Assembly (NCBI RefSeq): GCF_029395475.1
Contig: NZ_CP113917.1
Coordinates: 1,736,001-1,800,000, forward strand
Direction: 5' to 3'
From: Bifidobacterium sp. ESL0775
GTDB lineage: Bacteria > Actinomycetota > Actinomycetes > Actinomycetales > Bifidobacteriaceae
Length of the DNA: 64,000 nt
Positions 1 to 7,859 of the stretch are shown in pieces. Within the stretch, counting starts at the first letter, position 1; every line of letters begins with the position of its first letter. The position numbers and the translations under genes were made by a program. The notes beneath the pieces were generated by a model. It searched no databases. It was not told the DNA's origin and worked only from the letters and a program-made list of their open reading frames with translations.

Positions 1-409
1 CCTCGAGGTGGTTGCGGGCCGCCACGGCTGTGTCGATATCCAGTATCGGCCAGCCGTTCTCGTCGGCGCCCTTGATGCCGAACGTCTCGGACTCGAAGCC
101 CAACGCGTTGACCAGATAGTCATAGGCAAGGGGGTTGGAGCCTTTCAGATCCACCTTCTTGGCGTCCTGGTCGACCTTGGTCACCTCGTCGATGATCACT
201 TTGACGCTGGAATCGACGGCCTTGCGGATGTCGAACGTAATCTCGTCCGGCTGCTTGGTGCCGGCCGCGACCTCATGCAGCTCGGTGGATTGGTAATGGT
301 ATGGATTCTTGTTGATCAGGATGATCTGTGCGCCCGTATTGGCCTTGGCCAATTGCTTCGCGGCACGCATGCCGCCATATCCAGCACCAAGAATAGCGAT
401 TGTCGTCAT
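1..409 (-). CDS. NAD(P)/FAD-dependent oxidoreductase, NADH dehydrogenase-like (partial, N-terminus only)
   Basis: This gene reads off the left edge of the window, so only about the first 136 codons are present. The protein begins MTTIAILGAGYGGMRAAKQ, a classic FAD-binding Rossmann motif (GxGxxG) directly after the start. A further conserved block ILINKNPYHYQSTELHE follows, as in type II NADH dehydrogenases (Ndh) and related flavin disulfide reductases. These are membrane-peripheral flavoproteins that oxidise NAD(P)H without pumping protons. The quinone- and NAD-binding parts lie outside the window, so the electron acceptor is not known. A nitroreductase- or NADH-oxidase-like role is also possible. 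The start at 409 is chosen because the Rossmann motif begins at residue 7. Confidence 0.8.
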   Translation of the reverse strand, partial: MTTIAILGAGYGGMRAAKQLAKANTGAQIILINKNPYHYQSTELHEVAAGTKQPDEITFDIRKAVDSSVKVIIDEVTKVDQDAKKVDLKGSNPLAYDYLVNALGFESETFGIKGADENGWPILDIDTAVAARNHLE

Positions 410-624
410 CGTAACCCCCTCCATTGGGAATCGTTGCAAGACAAAGACACCTACGATGTGCCCTCACTTGTGAGACTTGTCTACACTGTCTAATTTATCC
501 AACGCGGGCAACAAATTATGGTCGACTTGCATAATCAGATACATTTCTGCACAAAACGGTGGTGATTTCACTATATCGGACACAAAAACAAGCGCCGCAT
601 CGCGTTTCAGAATCTGTGAAGAAG

Positions 625-696
625 TACCCCCCAAGAGAGTCGAACTCTTGTTGTCAGATTGAAAGTCTGGTGTCCTAACCGTTAGACGAGGGGGGC
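625..696 (-). tRNA. tRNA-Glu (anticodon UUC)
   Basis: A full cloverleaf reads on the minus strand. The acceptor GCCCCCC pairs with GGGGGGT (G1:U72 wobble) and the discriminator is A. The T-stem is AAGAG/CTCTT with loop TTCGACT. The anticodon loop CUUUCAA places UUC at 34-36. CCA is not encoded. Confidence 0.93.
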
Positions 697-906
697 TAAC
701 AACCTAACCAGTCTAAAATACGAACCCGACGCGGGCAAGTGTCGGCGTGTTGGCAAAGGCCGGAGTCCACGCACCAACTAAGCCGCAAAACGCGGGACGG
801 TTCAGATTCAGCAGAACAGCCCAGTAAATCTCGAATCACCCGCAATAAGTCTCCCATGAATCATTCATCCGCCGAATGAATCCACGCCCGTCGGGTTCCG
901 CAACGA

Positions 907-1713
907 TTACTTCGCCTGATAGGTGAAATCATGGATGACGCGCCCCGCGGCCAGTCCCTTCTTCTCGAAGTTCGTCAATATCCTGCCCTCGTACCGTTGC
1001 GATTCCTTGAAATCGGCATGGGGCAACGTCGCGGCCTTGTCAGCCGTGCCCTTGCCCACGTGCTCGGTCGGCAAGGAGACCGTAAGCGTCCCGGCATTGG
1101 TGAAATCATCGCGCCCGTCCATCACCTCGTGGACGTGCAAGGCGTAGTCCTCGATGTCGGTGGCGAGCCGCCAGACACTCCCCTTGCGCAGGGCCCGGTG
1201 CACGTCGGAGGCGAGCGCCGGCTGAACGAGGCGCCGCTTATGGTGCCGCATCTTCGGCCACGGGTCCGGGAAGAACGTCCAGACCTCGTCCGCCACGCCG
1301 GACTCGCTTGCCGCGAACAATTCCGGTGCGTTGATCTGGGCGATGCGCAGGTTGGAAAGGCCCAGCTTGCCGGCCCGCAGCATCGTATGGGCCACGCCAG
1401 GGTCATAGACCTCCACGGCGAGGAAGTTCGTTCCAGGACGGTTCTGGGCGGCCGCAATGACGTTCTCGCCCTGCCCCGTGCCGATTTCGATGACCAACGG
1501 ATGGCTGTTGCCCCAAGTCTCGCCCACAAACGCCCGATCAAAGACGAATCCCGGCCTCACGTCGAGCAGGCCCGGGCCGGCATTGACGTCGAGCAGGAAA
1601 TCCGGCGCATAACGCTGCCAGGCGCGCCTCAGCCGGTCGTCGAGGCGTCCGGTCCGCCGCACGAAGGAGAGAACTTGGTGGATTCTATGGTCGTTTTCTT
1701 GCACGGCAGTCAA
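907..1713 (-). CDS. trmB: tRNA (guanine-N7-)-methyltransferase TrmB
   Basis: TrmB transfers a methyl group from S-adenosylmethionine to N7 of G46 in the tRNA variable loop. The SAM-binding motif [13 protein letters not shown] sits near residues 73-85. The family signature [19 protein letters not shown] follows near residues 145-165, with the ATDIEDYA block after it. The length of 268 is normal. No ATG precedes the conserved region: the frame opens with TTG at 1713 or GTG at 1704, and no clear ribosome binding site is visible, so the exact start is uncertain. The gene stands alone on the minus strand and is divergent from the DUF4190 gene, with only about 54 bases between the starts. Confidence 0.93.
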   Translation of the reverse strand: MTAVQENDHRIHQVLSFVRRTGRLDDRLRRAWQRYAPDFLLDVNAGPGLLDVRPGFVFDRAFVGETWGNSHPLVIEIGTGQGENVIAAAQNRPGTNFLAVEVYDPGVAHTMLRAGKLGLSNLRIAQINAPELFAASESGVADEVWTFFPDPWPKMRHHKRRLVQPALASDVHRALRKGSVWRLATDIEDYALHVHEVMDGRDDFTNAGTLTVSLPTEHVGKGTADKAATLPHADFKESQRYEGRILTNFEKKGLAAGRVIHDFTYQAK

Positions 1714-1767
1714 GTCTAGCGGAGGGCTGACCCGAGAACTTCACTTTCCGCGCGTAGACTGGTCCAC

Positions 1768-2415
1768 ATGAACAGTAACGATTTCGGCGGCGACACCCCG
1801 CAAGGTTCCGGACGTGGGGATTCCCAATATTCCGGTCCGCAGCAAAACCAGAACCCGTCTTACGGCCAGGCACCACAGTGGCAGGAGCCCTCCTACCAGC
1901 AAAACGCCGGATATCAGGCACCTTATTCCTATAACGCGGGTTACGGCGCGCAGAACAACCCAACGCCGGATTATGGGGCATACGGCCCCATGTCGATGGG
2001 ACCTCAAAACTATTACTCCCCTGAGCCATATCAAAAATGGAACACGATGTGCATCATCGGCTTCATTCTTTCGTTCTTCGTCCCCGTCGTCGGTCTGGTG
2101 CTTTCCATCGTCGCTCTGATCCAAATCAACCACAGCGGCGAAAAAAGCAAGGCGATGTCCATCGCGGGCATCGTCATCAGCGTGGTGTCGACGATACTGA
2201 GCATCATCCTCGCCATCGCCCTTGTGGCCGCGTTGGGCTACGGCGTCAGCCATTATGGCGACACCGACTGCCACGGCTCCGATTACAGCTCCAATCCTTT
2301 CAACGATGACGACGACCCGGATGACGACGGCGAGGACACCGGTTACACCTATTATCGCTACGATTCACCGCAAGACCACATCGTCACCTCCTCCGATCTC
2401 GCAATATCTTGGTGA
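1768..2415 (+). CDS. DUF4190-type membrane protein with Q/Y/P/N-rich N-terminus
   Basis: The first 85 or so residues are low complexity, rich in Gln, Tyr, Pro, Asn and Gly. A DUF4190-like block follows, starting KWNTMCIIGFILSFFVPVVG and containing two hydrophobic helices (about residues 92-112 and 128-155). Between them is a short charged hairpin NHSGEKSKAMSIAG, typical of the family. The C-terminus is acidic (a run of Asp and Glu near residues 175-190). The function is unknown. The disordered head is probably cytoplasmic. Divergent from trmB, with tRNA genes downstream. Confidence 0.75.
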   Translation: MNSNDFGGDTPQGSGRGDSQYSGPQQNQNPSYGQAPQWQEPSYQQNAGYQAPYSYNAGYGAQNNPTPDYGAYGPMSMGPQNYYSPEPYQKWNTMCIIGFILSFFVPVVGLVLSIVALIQINHSGEKSKAMSIAGIVISVVSTILSIILAIALVAALGYGVSHYGDTDCHGSDYSSNPFNDDDDPDDDGEDTGYTYYRYDSPQDHIVTSSDLAISW

Positions 2416-2548
2416 TTTTCTAATGCCTTCCATGGTGGATCGCACAAATCACTGTGCCTATAGGCGACACGCTGAAATGGCTCAAGGGTTGCGCTTGGCT
2501 GGAATCTGAGTAAGATTAACACACGGCTGCTTGATGAAAGCAAGCCAC

Positions 2549-2622
2549 GGCTCCGTAGCTCAGTTGGTTAGAGCGCCGCCCTGTCACGGCGGAGGTCACC
2601 AGTTCAAGTCTGGCCGGAGTCG
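2549..2622 (+). tRNA. tRNA-Asp (anticodon GUC)
   Basis: Acceptor GGCTCCG pairs with CGGAGTC and the discriminator is G, as expected for Asp. The anticodon stem is CCGCC/GGCGG with GUC in loop CUGUCAC. The T-loop is TTCAAGT. The outer T-stem pair is an A-C mismatch. CCA is not encoded. Confidence 0.93.
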
Positions 2623-2636
2623 CTCGAATGGTCTAG

Positions 2637-2657
2637 AACCCGGTACGCCGGGTTTTT
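2637..2657 (+). terminator. Intrinsic terminator after tRNA-Asp
   Basis: A 7-bp stem AACCCGG/CCGGGTT with loop TACG runs into a T tract. It separates tRNA-Asp from tRNA-Phe, so the two may be transcribed separately or with partial read-through. Confidence 0.75.
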
Positions 2658-2667
2658 GATTATTCAT

Positions 2668-2743
2668 GGCTCTGTAGCTCAGTTGGTAGAGCGAACGACT
2701 GAAAATCGTTAGGTCAGCGGATCGATGCCGCTCGGAGCCACCA
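2668..2743 (+). tRNA. tRNA-Phe (anticodon GAA), with encoded CCA
   Basis: Acceptor GGCTCTG pairs with CGGAGCC, the discriminator is A, and CCA is encoded. The anticodon loop CUGAAAA places GAA at 34-36. The 3' half of this gene is repeated exactly at 6931-6970, which marks it as the likely attachment site of the island that follows. Confidence 0.95.
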
Positions 2744-2745
2744 CT
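2703..2745 (+). repeat. Direct repeat copy 1 (putative att site in the tRNA-Phe 3' end)
   Basis: These 43 bases, from the anticodon arm to just past CCA, are identical to 6931-6973. They sit inside the intact tRNA-Phe gene. Confidence 0.9.
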
Positions 2746-2747
2746 AG

Positions 2748-2787
2748 GTCTCGAAACCTAGTAATTCCAACGGTTTCGAGACTTTTT
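2748..2787 (+). terminator. Terminator after tRNA-Phe
   Basis: An 11-bp stem GTCTCGAAACC/GGTTTCGAGAC is followed by TTTTT. A close but imperfect copy lies at 6976-7017, downstream of the displaced tRNA fragment. Confidence 0.85.
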
Positions 2788-2851
2788 CGTTTTCTGGAAT
2801 CTCCGCTATCAAATCCAACTCAGAAAATCCGTTTAATGCCACGTATCCATA

Positions 2852-3598
2852 TCATCTAACAACAGTACGTTTTGCAATCCCCGCTCCTGAAGTGAAAGAC
2901 CATAAGAGCAGTGAAAACACAGTTACGAAAGTAGCAACAGCAAGAACAGCCACAATTGCAGGCTGAATAACACCAGATCCTTGAGATGGGTAAAGGCGCA
3001 ATGCGAAACCGGTATGAGCTTGGAATGGTTGTGTCAGTAGATTCGCCAATACAAGCATGATTCCGAAACCAAGTCCGTAGAATTGGCCGAACAGCGACAT
3101 ACCCAAGAGAATCAAGGCTATGTCGACGAATACATTGGCAAGAATAATCGGGATTGGCGCCTCTGTTGGACGGAAAGCGGCCACGAACGCGCCGACACCT
3201 AGTGGAATGGCCAGTGACATGGATGAGGCCAGAAGCGAGTGCAGGAACGAGCGTCTCGGTGCGAACCGTTCCCAAAAAGGCATACGAGATGTGAAAAGCA
3301 CAAGGCTGGCCGTGATACAGAGTACACAGAGCAGTTCGAGCAGCGGGACGGTCATGACCGCCTGTCTGGTACTCTGAGGGCATCCTACATAGCCGGCACC
3401 AGTGTAGACGGGTTGTGACGAAGACGGATCCGGGAAACAGACATTGTCCACGTAAACAGGCGTGTACGAGATCGAATCAGGCAGGACGGCCGGAAACAGG
3501 GCAGTGCAAAACGTCGCGCAGAGAAGCATGATGATTGCTGCGATGCCATATCTGCCTTCAAGCCATGCCGGATGAAACGATAACGACTTTCCTGCCAT
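2852..3598 (-). CDS. Multi-pass membrane protein, probable ABC transporter accessory permease
   Basis: The 248 residues contain about six hydrophobic segments (near 18-38, 82-105, 118-142, 148-170, 175-195 and 215-238). An extracytoplasmic loop after the first helix contains two Cys residues (VCFPD and VGCPQ) that could form a disulfide. A good ribosome binding site (GGAGG) precedes the ATG. The gene lies 15 bases after the large permease gene and is the last of a three-gene operon with an ABC ATPase. No family is recognised with certainty. The context suggests the second membrane subunit of an ABC-2-type exporter. Confidence 0.6.
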   Translation of the reverse strand: MAGKSLSFHPAWLEGRYGIAAIIMLLCATFCTALFPAVLPDSISYTPVYVDNVCFPDPSSSQPVYTGAGYVGCPQSTRQAVMTVPLLELLCVLCITASLVLFTSRMPFWERFAPRRSFLHSLLASSMSLAIPLGVGAFVAAFRPTEAPIPIILANVFVDIALILLGMSLFGQFYGLGFGIMLVLANLLTQPFQAHTGFALRLYPSQGSGVIQPAIVAVLAVATFVTVFSLLLWSFTSGAGIAKRTVVR

Positions 3599-3613
3599 CG
3601 GGATCCTCCCCCC

Positions 3614-5176
3614 CTACTTTTCATTCCGGCCTATTGAATCCGTCAGCACCTGTTCGGGAGTCAGAGTGCAGGTATCGAGGGCCGCTGCGTTGCGCTTGAT
3701 GAATCCTTGCAATTGGCTGTCGGTTGCCGAGCCCAACGTCTTGATGGTCTTATCACCAGTTCCTTCAATGTAATACATGGACGACAATCCTGTGCCTTTG
3801 CTGCCATAGGCATGATCCCTCATGGCGATCGGCAGCTGACCCAATATGAATGCGGTCACGTCAGCCCCGTTTCGCAGTGTCTTCTGCTCGAAAACGGTTT
3901 TGCCGGCAGCCTGTGCACAACGTGCAGGCAAATATTGGCTGACGATGACCTGCATGACCATCGACAGGTCACTATAGTCACGGTTTTTCTGGGTGGCGGT
4001 ATCGGTCATGATTTCAATCGCTTTGGTATTCGGACCGTTCATCGGAATCATGCGTTTGCCTTCATCAGTAATGTTCCATCGTTCCTGATTTGTTTCAGGC
4101 GTGAAAGCATTGCCAAGCAGCAAGTAGAGTTTTTTCGCCGGAACCCGCCCGCCGTTTATCTGATCAGCAGGCATCCATTGTAAGGCGGAACGCACATAGG
4201 CCGCATATCGGAGGTGATGAACCTGATCATCCGGATGTGAGCAGACCGTCACACCGGATTGTTCGATATCCTCACAGACCGGCGTAAACGGGTCCGTTCG
4301 CCGCCAGATGCCGATACCGGATAACGCAATCGAGAATCCCAACGCCACCGGTATCACGACAATCGCGCATATCGCCTTCGTCGCCGCGGCCCTGTGCCGA
4401 GTAATCGTGGATTGTGCCACATACAGACAGGCAAGAAGGCAGGTTGCCGCTACAGCCAAGAAGAACACGGTACGGACGATGAAGCCGGGAACGGACATCC
4501 GCAATCCCGGTTCGGCACCGATGCCGGAGTCGGAAACCGGCAACACTGCCGACAGACCACCTCCCCATACCCGCGGCGAAGTGGTGCCTTCCGGAACTTT
4601 TGGACGGACCGCAAAGAACCCGCCCAAGCACAACAGCGCCAATGCAATTCCCACGCCGGCTACAGACCATTTGCTGCCGGTCATCGCGCCTATGGCATAG
4701 CCAAGGCAACAGCAGACGAACAATACCGTCATGCCGCCAATAATCGGGAGCAGCGGGAACGGGCCGGGGGACACATTCATCGTCCTGATAATGGCAGGCA
4801 GACACGCGAGCGGATACGACAACGCACACAACAAACCGGCTTTGACCATCGGCACCACGTACCGGCTCGCACGCACACCTTTCCACAAGGGAGCAATCAT
4901 GCTTTGCGAGCGGTATATCGCGCATGAAAGCCAGGCGCCATACACGCCGGCAAGCACATCCGAGAACACATGCATCCAAGACAAGTCAAGCTGCAAATGG
5001 GCGTTACTTACCCCTACCGTGCCCGCAGCGTCAAGAATGCCGTAGTTACGAATCCCCAGCATCAATGGATAGGCCATCATCAGCGCAAAGAACAATATCG
5101 TGCTAAAAAGCGGCAACGGCCACAGCAGGGCACCCGGATGGAACCGTTTGTGCCCAAATGAACGCGTCTCATTCAT
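3614..5176 (-). CDS. ABC-2-type permease with large extracytoplasmic C-terminal domain
   Basis: From the ATG at 5176 the protein has 520 residues. An open frame runs further upstream, but this start overlaps the stop of the ATPase gene by 8 bases (ATGAATGA), a sign of translational coupling. About seven membrane helices occupy residues 15-300. A soluble domain of about 220 residues follows, beginning after the last helix with PVCEDIEQSGVTVCSHPDD. Such Cys-containing tails occur on permeases of some actinobacterial ABC exporters. The partner ATPase and membrane protein are encoded on either side. The substrate is unknown; peptide or antibiotic export or self-protection is a guess from the island location. 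Confidence 0.7.
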   Translation of the reverse strand: MNETRSFGHKRFHPGALLWPLPLFSTILFFALMMAYPLMLGIRNYGILDAAGTVGVSNAHLQLDLSWMHVFSDVLAGVYGAWLSCAIYRSQSMIAPLWKGVRASRYVVPMVKAGLLCALSYPLACLPAIIRTMNVSPGPFPLLPIIGGMTVLFVCCCLGYAIGAMTGSKWSVAGVGIALALLCLGGFFAVRPKVPEGTTSPRVWGGGLSAVLPVSDSGIGAEPGLRMSVPGFIVRTVFFLAVAATCLLACLYVAQSTITRHRAAATKAICAIVVIPVALGFSIALSGIGIWRRTDPFTPVCEDIEQSGVTVCSHPDDQVHHLRYAAYVRSALQWMPADQINGGRVPAKKLYLLLGNAFTPETNQERWNITDEGKRMIPMNGPNTKAIEIMTDTATQKNRDYSDLSMVMQVIVSQYLPARCAQAAGKTVFEQKTLRNGADVTAFILGQLPIAMRDHAYGSKGTGLSSMYYIEGTGDKTIKTLGSATDSQLQGFIKRNAAALDTCTLTPEQVLTDSIGRNEK

Positions 5177-5996
5177 CGCGAACCTTCTTCGGATCGTCGG
5201 ATTGCACCGGTTTGGAAACGGCCCCACCGCCTTGCCTACGCTCCGCATCCATCAATGCTTCATAGCCCAGTTCCCATACCGAGGCCAGCGCATCCGATCG
5301 TCCTTTACCACGAGCTGCAAGGTCATCCATATTCCCCTGCATGATGACTTGACCGTGATCCATCACAATGACCCGGTCGGCAACGGCCGCCAGATCCTCG
5401 ACCATATGTGTACTCAACAGCACAATCTTCGTCTGAGCATAAACGTCCAAGAATCTGCGAATGTCAATTCTCTGCATAGGATCCAGACCAACCGTCGGTT
5501 CATCCAGCAACAGCACCGAAGGCTCGGTAACCACAGCGCACGCGATGCCTGCTCTTTGTCTCATACCACCGGAAAGACTGTGTACCGGACGCCGCTCCAT
5601 ATCGGCAAGCCCCACCAACGCAATTGCCTTGTGAGCAGTCTCATCCGCCATATCGTAAGACAGACCATGAGCCCACGCCGCGTACCGAACGTTGCGCAAC
5701 AGACTCGAAGATTCCATCAACTCGAAACGTTGAGGCAGATAACCGATTCGTGGACGAGCCTTTTTTCTACCCTCGCCAGTAATGATGCTCTGCCCGTCTA
5801 AAAGGATTGCCCCACCCTGAGGCGTATCCAACGTCGAGAGCAGATTCATCAATGTTGTCTTACCGGCACCGTTAGGCCCCAACAAGCCAACAACCCCAGG
5901 CTGCAAAGAGAACGAAACATCATTCAACGCCTTGTGTCCGCCGTACGAAAAACAGACGTCCTCGACCCGAATCTCGGAAACCGAAACAGCAGCCAT
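5169..5996 (-). CDS. ABC transporter ATP-binding protein
   Basis: The 275-residue nucleotide-binding subunit is complete. It has Walker A GPNGAGKTT (about residue 39), a Q-loop near GYLPQRFE, the signature LSGGMRQRAGIA, Walker B VLLLDEPTVGLDP and the switch His in LLSTHMVEDLA. It resembles the CcmA/NatA-type ATPases of ABC-2 exporters. It is the first gene of a three-gene operon inside the tRNA-Phe island and overlaps the downstream permease gene by 8 bases. ATP hydrolysis would drive export through the two membrane proteins encoded next. Confidence 0.92.
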   Translation of the reverse strand: MAAVSVSEIRVEDVCFSYGGHKALNDVSFSLQPGVVGLLGPNGAGKTTLMNLLSTLDTPQGGAILLDGQSIITGEGRKKARPRIGYLPQRFELMESSSLLRNVRYAAWAHGLSYDMADETAHKAIALVGLADMERRPVHSLSGGMRQRAGIACAVVTEPSVLLLDEPTVGLDPMQRIDIRRFLDVYAQTKIVLLSTHMVEDLAAVADRVIVMDHGQVIMQGNMDDLAARGKGRSDALASVWELGYEALMDAERRQGGGAVSKPVQSDDPKKVRDE

Positions 5997-6108
5997 GCGA
6001 TTTCATTCCTTTCAAATAACCTTCAACTCGAGCTCCACAACGCGCCCGGCATAAATGTCTATATAATTCAGGATAAAATACAAAGTTGGATAAAGCAATC
6101 TGGCGTAG

Positions 6109-6230
6109 ACCTCTTCAATATCGCAAACCAGCCAATACAACGTCAAGCGCGCCACCATCTACCGCGTACTCGACAACACCAAAACAAAGACAAGGGGCAG
6201 AAGGAGGAAGTGCCCGACGCAGGTCGCCCT
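6109..6230 (+). pseudogene. Possible relic of a serine recombinase C-terminal helix-turn-helix
   Basis: The frame opens after a stop at 6106-6108 and reads QYNVKRATIYRVLDN. This resembles the recognition helix at the C-terminus of resolvase/invertase proteins, where the usual pattern is G-V-S-R-A-T-(I/L)-Y-R. No catalytic domain is present upstream, where the frame is closed, so at most a fragment remains. Weak similarity by eye only. Confidence 0.3.
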
Positions 6231-6248
6231 GCGCCGGGCCGGCCCTAG

Positions 6249-6413
6249 CTATCGCCTGCGGCACCTCCAGATGACGACCAGCCCGCAACCTACAACAATC
6301 ACGAGCAGCACGTCCACCACCGCGTTGTCCGCGTTGGCCGCCAAAACGACGACCAACGCCACGATGGCCTGGATGGCCTCAGGATAGTCAGAACCCTTCC
6401 TATTCTTAGGCAT
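6249..6413 (-). CDS. Possible 54-residue membrane protein (island cargo)
   Basis: The short frame encodes MPKNRKGSDYPEAIQA, then two hydrophobic stretches (about residues 15-27 and 32-49) separated by ADNAVVD, and ends in a basic tail WRCRRR. This is the layout of a small two-helix membrane peptide with a positive C-terminus. The ribosome binding site is weak (TTAGG, about 10 bases upstream). The 30 bases before its start are repeated at 6651-6680. Unknown function; could be spurious. Confidence 0.45.
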   Translation of the reverse strand: MPKNRKGSDYPEAIQAIVALVVVLAANADNAVVDVLLVIVVGCGLVVIWRCRRR

Positions 6414-6680
6414 GTTGGATACCTAACTTTCAATGTGGCCGCGCCACGACAGGCGCGGCGAGGTCGATACGGCCGAAAGGCCGCACGGTTGCATCCTGCG
6501 CAAACAGGACGCGACTGTCTCATTTTACTGCGAAAGAGGAATATCCCAAGCCAGGTGATATACTGTGCTTGTTGGTTGTGGCATCGCAAACCTTCCGGAT
6601 CATTAGGCGGGCAATAAAGCTTTTACCGGGAGGGGTCACGATCAGCATTAGGCATTACGCCTAATCTTCAATGTGGCCGT
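6411..6680 (-). repeat. Duplicated leader sequence (6411-6440 and 6651-6680)
   Basis: On the minus strand both copies read GGCCACATTGAA, then a TTAGG-containing stretch, then an ATG with CCT as second codon. The first copy precedes the 54-residue membrane frame. The second precedes a frame of only ten codons (6623-6655). It looks like a partly deleted tandem duplication of a small gene and its leader. Confidence 0.45.
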
Positions 6681-6930
6681 CGGCCCCGATATCTGGAAAC
6701 AAATACTGGGGCCGAGGTGTATCACATTCACATATCTCGATCAATAACCACTGATTAAGAGTAACCGAAAACAGCGCCACTGCCATCACCTGAACGCCCA
6801 GCATTTACTCAGCAGATTCAATAGCAAACAGTGAAAATCAAAAATAAATAATAGCAACCTTAATCTCAATTGGGAGAAGCTCATAGCAATTCATGGCACC
6901 CAGCAGTAACTCTTGAGAATCCTGAAAACT
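6681..6930. other. Non-coding AT-rich right end of the island
   Basis: No reading frame with coding character and no RNA gene is visible. The stretch around 6760-6880 is much richer in A and T than its surroundings, which fits foreign or decayed DNA at the island edge. Confidence 0.6.
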
Positions 6931-6973
6931 AAATCGTTAGGTCAGCGGATCGATGCCGCTCGGAGCCACCACT
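6931..6973 (+). repeat. Direct repeat copy 2 (displaced tRNA-Phe 3' end, putative attR)
   Basis: Identical over 43 bases to 2703-2745 but lacking the 5' half of the tRNA. It is followed by a diverged version of the tRNA-Phe terminator (stem GTCTCGAAACC/GGTTTCGAGGC, then CTTTCTTG). Confidence 0.9.
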
Positions 6974-7022
6974 CAGGTCTCGAAACCAAGCAATCCCAAC
7001 GGTTTCGAGGCTTTCTTGTTTC

Positions 7023-7532
7023 TCAGAGCTGTTTGGCTACCCAATCGACGATGTAGGGGGCGACGCCGTCGATCTGGTCGATGGCGATGTCGAAATCGCG
7101 CGGGCCGCCGTACCACGGGTCGACCAGGTCGATGTCGCTTTCGTGGCCCGGCGCGGGCTTGGGCAGGTTCGGGTCGAAGCTGCGGTAAAGGTGCACTTCC
7201 GGCTTCTTGTCCGCCGGCAACAGGCGCAGCAACCCCCTTTCGTGCGACCATGTCATCGGCAGGAACAGGTCGCTTTCGTCGATCTCCTCGGGGGTGATGC
7301 GATGCGCGAAATGGTGCTTGGGAATCTCGTAGCCGCGCTGGCGCAGCACGCGCACGGCACGCGGGTCGATTGGATGGCTGTATTCCTCATCGCTCACGCC
7401 GCTGGACATCACGCGCACCTTGTCGCCCAAACCGCGCTCCTCGAAGTTGGCGCGCAGGATGATCTCGGCCATCGGGGAACGGCAGATGTTGCCGGTGCAG
7501 ACGGTCATGACGGTGTATGGATGGTTGGACAT
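7023..7532 (-). CDS. Low-molecular-weight protein-tyrosine phosphatase
   Basis: This cytosolic phosphatase has the P-loop CTGNICRS (C12-x5-R18) near the N-terminus, as in all LMW-PTPs. The general-acid motif is DPWYGG near residue 145 (family DP-[WY]). At 169 residues the length is standard. Such enzymes dephosphorylate tyrosine kinases of exopolysaccharide systems, or arginine-phosphorylated proteins in some Firmicutes. No such partner is encoded here, so the substrate is unknown. It is the first chromosomal gene beyond the island, and its stop lies just 3' of the displaced tRNA terminator. Confidence 0.92.
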   Translation of the reverse strand: MSNHPYTVMTVCTGNICRSPMAEIILRANFEERGLGDKVRVMSSGVSDEEYSHPIDPRAVRVLRQRGYEIPKHHFAHRITPEEIDESDLFLPMTWSHERGLLRLLPADKKPEVHLYRSFDPNLPKPAPGHESDIDLVDPWYGGPRDFDIAIDQIDGVAPYIVDWVAKQL

Positions 7533-7859
7533 GGTACAGTATCTTTCTCCTATAAAACTACGAATGACGTCAATACAGCCATCATAACGAACCGGCCGTA
7601 ATAGGCTTCATCGAACAAATCATACATAAATGTATTACATCGAATGTCAATGACATAACGCAGCCATCGTTACATACCCACTTGCACGCGACCTGTCAGA
7701 CTTGATATCGATGTGCTTCAATTCGAAAAATGCAAACCCAACCACACGGCCTATGCCAGCAACCCGGCGAATCGGAAACCGCATCGCTCGAATATGAATG
7801 ATGCGGACACAGCCGCTACAACGACCATATCCGCATCAAAGCTAAAACAACACCGACCG
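7533..7859. other. Intergenic region without recognisable features
   Basis: These 327 bases between folA and the phosphatase gene hold no convincing frame, RNA or strong hairpin. The part nearest 7532 must contain the phosphatase promoter. Confidence 0.6.

Larger units (their letters stand above)
2703..6973. mobile_element. Small genomic island at tRNA-Phe (decayed integrative element)
   Basis: The segment is bounded by 43-bp direct repeats of the tRNA-Phe 3' end, the standard footprint of site-specific integration by a tRNA-targeting element. It holds a three-gene ABC transporter, a possible 54-residue membrane protein and an AT-rich non-coding right end. There is no intact integrase, so the element is probably immobile now. 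The alternative is a local tandem duplication of a partial tRNA gene. The lack of a 5' tRNA half at the right end and the distinct cargo favour integration. Confidence 0.65.
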
